Origin: an uncultured Rhodobacter sp.
Lineage (GTDB): Bacteria > Pseudomonadota > Alphaproteobacteria > Rhodobacterales > Rhodobacteraceae
DNA length: 10,017 bases
NCBI GenBank assembly: GCA_937901435.1
Contig: CALGTJ010000310.1
Coordinates: 1-10,017, forward strand
Direction: 5' to 3'
Part shown: piece after piece, positions 6,628-10,017 of the stretch
How the letters are laid out: each line of letters opens with the position of its first letter
Position numbering within the stretch: position 1 is the stretch's first letter
Translations under genes and position numbers: made by a program
Notes under the pieces: model-generated
The model's database searches: none
Told to the model about the DNA's origin: nothing
Seen by the model: the letters and a program-made list of their open reading frames with translations, nothing else

Positions 6628-7385
6628 GTGTGGATCAAACACATTTCACCCATGCGCTGTTTGATCCGGCCCAGCCTGCCCCCATCGGTCTGGTGAACCC
6701 GGGGGGTGCGCAAGCCAGCAAGCGGTTTGACGTCTATCGCAACAACGTGGCCAGCAGCCTGACAGAGGCCCTGATCACAGCGTTTCCGGTGATCTTCAAA
6801 TTGGTTGGAGACGCCTTTTTCCGCGCTATGGCGGGGGTTTACCTGCGGGCCCATCCACCAAAGAACGCGCTGATGATGTTCTACGGTGCCGACATGCCCG
6901 CGTTTCTGACCGGTTTTGAGCCGGTGCAAAAGTTGCCCTATCTGCCTGACATTGCGCGATTGGAACTGGCCTTGCGCCATAGCTATCACGCCGCCGATGC
7001 GACGCCTCTCGCCGCGGATGTGTTTGCGCAGATCCCCGCAGACCGACTGATGGCGTCGCGGCTGACCTTTGCGCCTGCGCTACATTTGATCCGTTCGCGT
7101 TGGCCGATCCACGGGATTTGGCGCGCAAATATGCAGGACGGGGCACAGAAACCCGAAATGCGCGGCGAAAATGTCCTGATCACGCGGCCAGAATTTGACC
7201 CGATCCTCGCCTCACTCGCCCCAGGAGGCGGCACATTCGTGGCGCAGTTGAAAGACGGCACGCGATTTGGCGAGGCTTTGGACATGGCCACCGCCCAAGT
7301 CCCAGAATTTGACCTGACCGCAACGCTTGGCCTGCTGATGGCAGGTGGAGCAATCACTGGACTGAACGAGGATTCCCCCGAATGA
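6624..7385 (+). CDS. bufC: Bufferin maturase partner protein, DUF2063 (HvfC/BufC type)
   Basis: A 253-residue protein that pairs with the MNIO enzyme and is needed for precursor recognition in characterised systems. The N-terminal helical DUF2063 domain (about 5-95) shows the signature RFDVYRNNV at 34-42 and the segment [14 protein letters not shown] at 53-66. [18 protein letters not shown] (106-123) and an alpha/beta C-terminal domain (about 140-250) complete the two-domain layout known from the Neisseria NGO1945 structure. The family is often annotated as putative DNA-binding, but its operon position argues for a maturation role here. The GTG at 6624 overlaps the bufB stop as GTGA, with GAGAGGG eight bases before it. 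A second GTG at 6630 is possible but less well placed. Confidence 0.92.
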   Translation: MSVDQTHFTHALFDPAQPAPIGLVNPGGAQASKRFDVYRNNVASSLTEALITAFPVIFKLVGDAFFRAMAGVYLRAHPPKNALMMFYGADMPAFLTGFEPVQKLPYLPDIARLELALRHSYHAADATPLAADVFAQIPADRLMASRLTFAPALHLIRSRWPIHGIWRANMQDGAQKPEMRGENVLITRPEFDPILASLAPGGGTFVAQLKDGTRFGEALDMATAQVPEFDLTATLGLLMAGGAITGLNEDSPE

Positions 7386-7924
7386 ATGCGCTCTTTTCCC
7401 TATATAATTCAATTTTTGAGCGCATAGAACGGCTGCTTTCGCCGACCGTCATGCCTTTGCTGGCCCGGCTGGTGTTTGCGGGCACCCTGTTAATCTACTT
7501 TTGGAATTCGGCACAGACAAAGCTTTCCGGGATCTTCACCCTGAACTTCGGGGCCTTCGCACAAATTTTCCCGAAAAAATTTGAGGCACTGGGCTATGAT
7601 CCCTCGCTGATGAGCGGGCTGGACCGGGCAATTATCTTTGCAGGGACTTATGCAGAATTCATCCTGCCTGCGATGATCGTGCTGGGCCTGCTAACCCGGA
7701 TTGCGGCAATTGGCATGATTGGTTTTATCGTCGTGCAAAGCGTGACCGATATTGTCGGGCACGGCGCGGATGCCAAGACCATCGGCGCGTGGTTCGACGC
7801 TGCGTCAGATTCTCACATCATGGACCAACGCGCGTTCTGGGTCTTTCTATTGCTCTATCTTATGGTGCGAGGGGCGGGGGCGATCTCTCTGGATCGCTTG
7901 TTCCTTGATCGCGCGCGCGCCTAA
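7382..7924 (+). CDS. bufD: DoxX-family inner membrane protein of the bufferin operon
   Basis: A 180-residue integral membrane protein. Four hydrophobic segments are seen at about 24-42, 83-104, 106-125 and 151-170, the DoxX/TerC-like four-helix layout. LLARLVFAGTLLIYFW opens the first and VFLLLYLMVRGAGAISLD ends the last. DoxX proteins are the usual fourth member of bufferin and related MNIO operons. Their role is unproven; electron transfer or redox work at the membrane has been suggested for DoxX members. The ATG overlaps the bufC stop as ATGA, with GAGGA nine bases before it. The stop overlaps that of the convergent gene on the other strand by three bases, and there is no terminator between them. 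The bufD name follows gene order. Confidence 0.9.
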   Translation: MNALFSLYNSIFERIERLLSPTVMPLLARLVFAGTLLIYFWNSAQTKLSGIFTLNFGAFAQIFPKKFEALGYDPSLMSGLDRAIIFAGTYAEFILPAMIVLGLLTRIAAIGMIGFIVVQSVTDIVGHGADAKTIGAWFDAASDSHIMDQRAFWVFLLLYLMVRGAGAISLDRLFLDRARA

Positions 7925-8286
7925 TGGGCTTTTTCTGTGTCGGGGTTGCGGGCTAGAATTGCCAGCACGCCGCCCAAACCACACATTACGATTGGAAACA
8001 TGGTAAAGGCGCTGAAGCCGAGGCCAATCAACAACCCTGCCGCCGCCAGCAAAAGCAACACTCCCCCGATCAGCGCCTGAGACCGCGCCATCGCGCCCCC
8101 TGCAATCGCAAGCAGGGGCGAGACCACGCTGGTTACCTGCACCAGAATCGGGTTTCTGACCTGCGTCGCAAGATCCTCGACCTCTCCGAACCAGTCAACA
8201 AAAGCCACATAACCGTAGCTGAAAAACCCGACGATCATCCCGATGGTTCCACCGATGATCCCAAGAACCAGGGCCGCATTTCGCAT
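7921..8286 (-). CDS. Small four-helix membrane protein, DUF4064-like, unknown function
   Basis: A 121-residue hydrophobic protein with a strong ribosome site (GGAGG, five bases before ATG 8286). It opens MRNAALVLGIIGGTIGMIVG. Four likely transmembrane segments lie at about 4-28, 44-66, 70-90 and 93-112. The short charged tail NPDTEKAH is probably cytoplasmic. The pattern resembles DUF4064-type proteins of bacteria, which have no assigned role. The frame stays open upstream to 8556, but that extension is cysteine-scattered, polar and without a ribosome site, so I left it out. It runs against the bufferin operon and shares the stop region with bufD, which could let antisense read-through affect both. 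No link to copper handling is seen in its residues: there are no Cys or His clusters. Confidence 0.83.
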   Translation of the reverse strand: MRNAALVLGIIGGTIGMIVGFFSYGYVAFVDWFGEVEDLATQVRNPILVQVTSVVSPLLAIAGGAMARSQALIGGVLLLLAAAGLLIGLGFSAFTMFPIVMCGLGGVLAILARNPDTEKAH

Positions 8287-8823
8287 GGTCGCCTCCTTTG
8301 TCCACAACAGGGACATAAGGCAGCACGGCGCCATATCCAAGGCGGGAGTCTTTGCCCCAATTTCCCCCTCTTTTGCAGGCCGTTCCCGCCCCTTGCGAAA
8401 ATCTGCCGCCAGAAGGGTCATGTCGCCTGCCATTTCATCACTAAAGCAACCTAAACAGGAGACCTTCACAAATAGTTTCCACACCTTGCGACCTTTGGCA
8501 ATTTTCCACCAAAAGAAGGCGTGCCACGGTAAACACCTTGACCTATCTAAGTTCAAGTTATTGTTTTAAATAAATAAATCATCAATTGACGTAAGGGCAC
8601 ATAGTCATAAACCAAGCACATCAATCGCCTCGCCATAAACGAGAGGATTTTTGTCACCATTATTTCACTTGCCTTTTTTTCGAGAAACCCCATGTTATTG
8701 GTTGTGATGACAGACATTCTTCGACGACCGCTCCTCGCTTTTGGGGCAGCCAATCGCGCAAGAAGAGCTGGCTGCACCGAACCGCCGCACGTCGCGGGCG
8801 GAATGAAGACAAGGAGAAACGGA
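8287..8823. promoter_or_regulatory. Long AT-rich divergent intergenic region upstream of the cold-shock gene
   Basis: This 537-base stretch separates the minus-strand membrane protein from the cold-shock gene and holds no supported gene. Bases 8550-8600 are strongly AT-rich (TAAATAAATAAAT). Possible -35 boxes TTGACC (8538-8543) and TTGACG (8586-8591) lack good -10 partners. A run of seven T is at 8673-8679. The distance from the AT-rich part to the cold-shock start would leave a leader of roughly 150-250 bases, as is common for cold-shock genes whose leader RNA folds with temperature. This is inference. Confidence 0.45.
8746..8775 (+). promoter_or_regulatory. Inverted repeat in the leader of the cold-shock gene
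   Basis: GCAGCCA (8746-8752) pairs perfectly with TGGCTGC (8769-8775) across 16 bases, ending 34 bases before the AAGGAG ribosome site. A second G/C-rich self-complementary stretch follows directly (8780-8801). Together they could form a leader structure that affects ribosome access. Confidence 0.35.
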
Positions 8824-9030
8824 ATGCCCACTGGCACCGTGAAATGGTTCAACACTACCAAGGGCTTTGGTTTTATTGCTCCGGATGATGGCGGAAAAGA
8901 TGTGTTCGTGCATATTTCAGCTGTCGAACGCGCAGGATTGACAGGCTTGGCCGACAACCAAAAAATCGGCTATGAATTGTCGGAAGGGCGCGACGGGCGG
9001 TCGTCTGCGGACAACCTCAAAACCATCTGA
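8824..9030 (+). CDS. Cold-shock protein, CspA family
   Basis: A 68-residue single-domain nucleic-acid binding protein with the cold-shock (OB) fold. It opens GTVKWFN (4-10) and has RNP1 KGFGFI at 13-18 and RNP2 VFVHIS at 27-32, whose aromatic residues stack on single-stranded RNA or DNA. These proteins melt RNA structure as chaperones and may act as anti-terminators. Some are cold-induced, others growth-phase dependent; which type this is cannot be told. The C-terminal LSEGRDGRSSADNLKTI matches alphaproteobacterial members. ATG 8824 is chosen because AAGGAG stands seven bases before it and the protein then starts at the domain. It is a single-gene unit with a long leader and a strong terminator. 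Confidence 0.96.
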   Translation: MPTGTVKWFNTTKGFGFIAPDDGGKDVFVHISAVERAGLTGLADNQKIGYELSEGRDGRSSADNLKTI

Positions 9031-9056
9031 CGCTCTGTCAGCGACGAGTTGGTAAG

Positions 9057-9086
9057 GCGGCCCCCAGGGCCGCTTTTTTTATTTTT
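9057..9086 (+). terminator. Intrinsic terminator of the cold-shock gene
   Basis: GCGGCCC (9057-9063) and GGGCCGC (9067-9073) form a perfect 7-pair stem with a three-base loop, directly followed by seven T, one A and five more T. It lies 26 bases past the stop codon. This is a textbook rho-independent terminator. Confidence 0.95.
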
Positions 9087-9147
9087 GTCTTAGAAAACGG
9101 CCTGCGCCGCAGGGCTTGCTATGTCCCTTCAAACAGGTGCAACAGCC

Positions 9148-9453
9148 CTATTCAGTGGCTGCGGCACCCTCGGAATAGCCCTTACCATAGGCCACATAAG
9201 CAGGCGCGGCCCGATGGTACCGCTTTGCTGGTGCGGGATGGCTGCTGTATCCGTAATGCGTTGGTGTTCCACAACAAATCACGCCTCCAATGGTAACCGG
9301 CTGCAAGCCTGCGGGGCAGTAATTGGCCTGCGACGGATAGGCCCAGACCGCAATCTCGTTGCTGGTCGGTTGTGTCATATTGTCAGACCAGGCCAGAACG
9401 GGCGCAGCCATCAGGCTGGCGCAGGTCAAAGCGGTGGAAAAAAGGAAACGCAT
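9148..9453 (-). CDS. Secreted small protein with cysteines, unknown function
   Basis: A 101-residue protein with a clear Sec signal peptide: MRFLFST, a hydrophobic core ALTCASLMAAPVL, then A21 and cleavage before WSDN. The mature part of about 80 residues has three cysteines, C46 (NYCPAGL) and the pair C60 C61 (GGVICCGTP), in a segment that looks like a conserved core. The C-terminus is rich in Tyr, His, Ala and Pro (HYGYSSHPAPAKRYHR, then YVAYGKGY), suggesting an unstructured or cell-wall-near tail. His and Cys content would allow metal binding, but this is only a guess. ATG 9453 has AGGAG five bases before it; a GTG at 9468 would overlap that site and is rejected. It lies tail to tail with the cold-shock gene. 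I do not recognise a named family. Confidence 0.8.
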   Translation of the reverse strand: MRFLFSTALTCASLMAAPVLAWSDNMTQPTSNEIAVWAYPSQANYCPAGLQPVTIGGVICCGTPTHYGYSSHPAPAKRYHRAAPAYVAYGKGYSEGAAATE

Positions 9454-9564
9454 GGCTACTCCTGTCACAGGTTAAAGGCCCCAGACGGCAGTCTTTTGTG
9501 ATTTCCAGGGCCATGTCTTTCAATCGGGCACAGGAACAAGGGGCTGTATGATTCTTCGGCCATT

Positions 9565-9577
9565 TTGACAGATTATA
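9565..9577. promoter_or_regulatory. Overlapping promoter-like elements facing both ways
   Basis: On the plus strand TTGACA (9565-9570) is a perfect -35 box facing the YHS gene, but the -10 place 17 bases on reads GAGAGT. On the minus strand TATAAT (9577-9572) is a perfect -10 box facing the secreted small protein, with about 110 bases of leader, but no good -35 box. Bases 9454-9752 hold no other supported gene; a GTGTT/AACAC inverted repeat is at 9629-9640. Confidence 0.35.
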
Positions 9578-9752
9578 CCCGTTTGGCGAGAGTAGTCGGC
9601 GTATTCATTGCTATTTTCCTGCGTTTCCGTGTTGTAACACTTCTCGCATAACAGGCCGGAACAATCACAGCTCGGTGTGAGGGGCTTTTGCAACCGACGC
9701 CGCAAGCGCATGTTTCCAACTCAACAGACCCCACAACACCGGAGACCTGACG

Positions 9753-9986
9753 ATGCCCCTGACCCGCCGCGCGACCCTTGGACTGCTTGCCCTGCCCCCT
9801 ATCCTTGCCCTCACCGGGGGTCCCGCCTTGGCGCGCGAACCCGAGACCTTTCAGATCGAGGGGCTGGCCATCCGCGGCTATGACCCCGTCGCCTATTTTA
9901 CCAATGCTCAACCCGTTCCGGGCACGTCAACACACAGTCTGAACCACAATGGCGCCACTTGGCAGTTCCCCCCTGTGTCAGCGTAG
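9753..9986 (+). pseudogene. YHS-domain protein with Tat signal, truncated about halfway
   Basis: The first 72 residues are those of an exported YHS-domain protein. They comprise a Tat-type signal peptide (TRRATLG at 4-10, hydrophobic LLALPPILAL, cleavage after ALA at 25-27) and then the opening of the YHS domain, IEGLAIRGYDPVAYF (35-49) and HNGATWQF (65-72). Relatives I recall are about 150 residues and continue with an alanine-rich helix and the YGGYCAYA metal-site segment. Here five unrelated residues (PPVSA) follow and then a stop. The other two frames after base 9969 also show no YHS continuation, so this is not a simple frameshift. GGAGA eight bases before ATG 9753 supports the start. 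The product probably does not fold as a full domain. YHS domains are small, often metal-linked modules. Confidence 0.75.
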
Positions 9987-10017
9987 TTGTCCGCCGCTCT
10001 ATTTTTCCTCTATTTCT
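9969..10017. mobile_element. Foreign sequence joined to the YHS gene, possibly an insertion sequence end
   Basis: Homology to the YHS family stops at about 9969 and the next 49 bases encode nothing recognisable in any frame. The joint is at a run of six C (9968-9973) followed by TGTGTCAGCGTAGTTG, which could be a terminal repeat beginning with TG, as in several insertion sequence families. The other end and any transposase lie beyond the window, so a deletion or rearrangement would look the same. Confidence 0.3.

Noticed and set aside
8287..8556. 90-residue N-terminal extension of the small membrane protein
   Set aside because: No ribosome site precedes the farther start, and the added stretch is unlike the rest. 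The GGAGG five bases before 8286 is decisive.
8553..8957. 134-codon minus-strand frame across the cold-shock gene and its leader
   Set aside because: It is antisense to a certain cold-shock gene and lacks a recognisable domain or ribosome site.
9520..9711. 63-codon minus-strand frame with a CDCSGLLCEKC stretch
   Set aside because: The cysteine cluster is eye-catching, but there is no ribosome site, and the frame overlaps the region needed as promoter for the flanking genes.

Overview
The window looks like a chromosomal stretch from an alphaproteobacterium, most likely Rhodobacteraceae (Roseobacter-type). It is GC-rich with compact, overlapping operons, and the ThrRS N-terminus, the small hypothetical proteins and the DUF2282-type peptide have the style of that group. 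This placement rests on recalled family resemblance, not on a search. No rRNA, tRNA or CRISPR array was seen.

Left third (1-2920, all minus strand). A tightly packed gene string runs right to left: an ABHD10-like alpha/beta hydrolase (1766-2539), a protein with an M15-peptidase-like motif (1111-1773), a short-chain dehydrogenase (359-1114), a short damaged reading frame (166-346), and the N-terminus of a second alpha/beta hydrolase that runs off the left edge and seems frameshifted. The first two junctions are overlaps of 8 and 4 bases, so these genes are probably co-translated. Upstream, behind a hairpin terminator, lies a small helical protein of unknown function (2675-2920).

Centre (2921-5150). 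Threonyl-tRNA synthetase (thrS) runs rightward from a divergent intergenic region that holds a 9+9 inverted repeat and a 12-bp perfect palindrome.

The most interesting part is 5420-7924, a complete four-gene bufferin operon (bufA-bufB-bufC-bufD). A secreted peptide of the DUF2282/BufA1 family with four cysteines is followed by its MNIO (DUF692) maturase, the DUF2063 partner protein and a DoxX-family membrane protein. In the characterised Caulobacter system the maturase and its partner convert cysteines of the precursor into thiooxazoles, and the exported product binds copper. Here the last three genes are coupled by 4-base overlaps. The precursor gene is set apart by an intergenic hairpin that may raise its transcript level over that of the enzymes.

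Right third (7921-10017). A small four-helix membrane protein converges on bufD with overlapping stop codons. A long AT-rich intergenic region precedes a cold-shock protein gene with a strong intrinsic terminator. A secreted cysteine-containing small protein (minus strand) and a Tat-exported YHS-domain protein (plus strand) follow from a divergent promoter region. The YHS gene loses its homology about halfway through, at about base 9969, which suggests an insertion or rearrangement that continues past the window edge.
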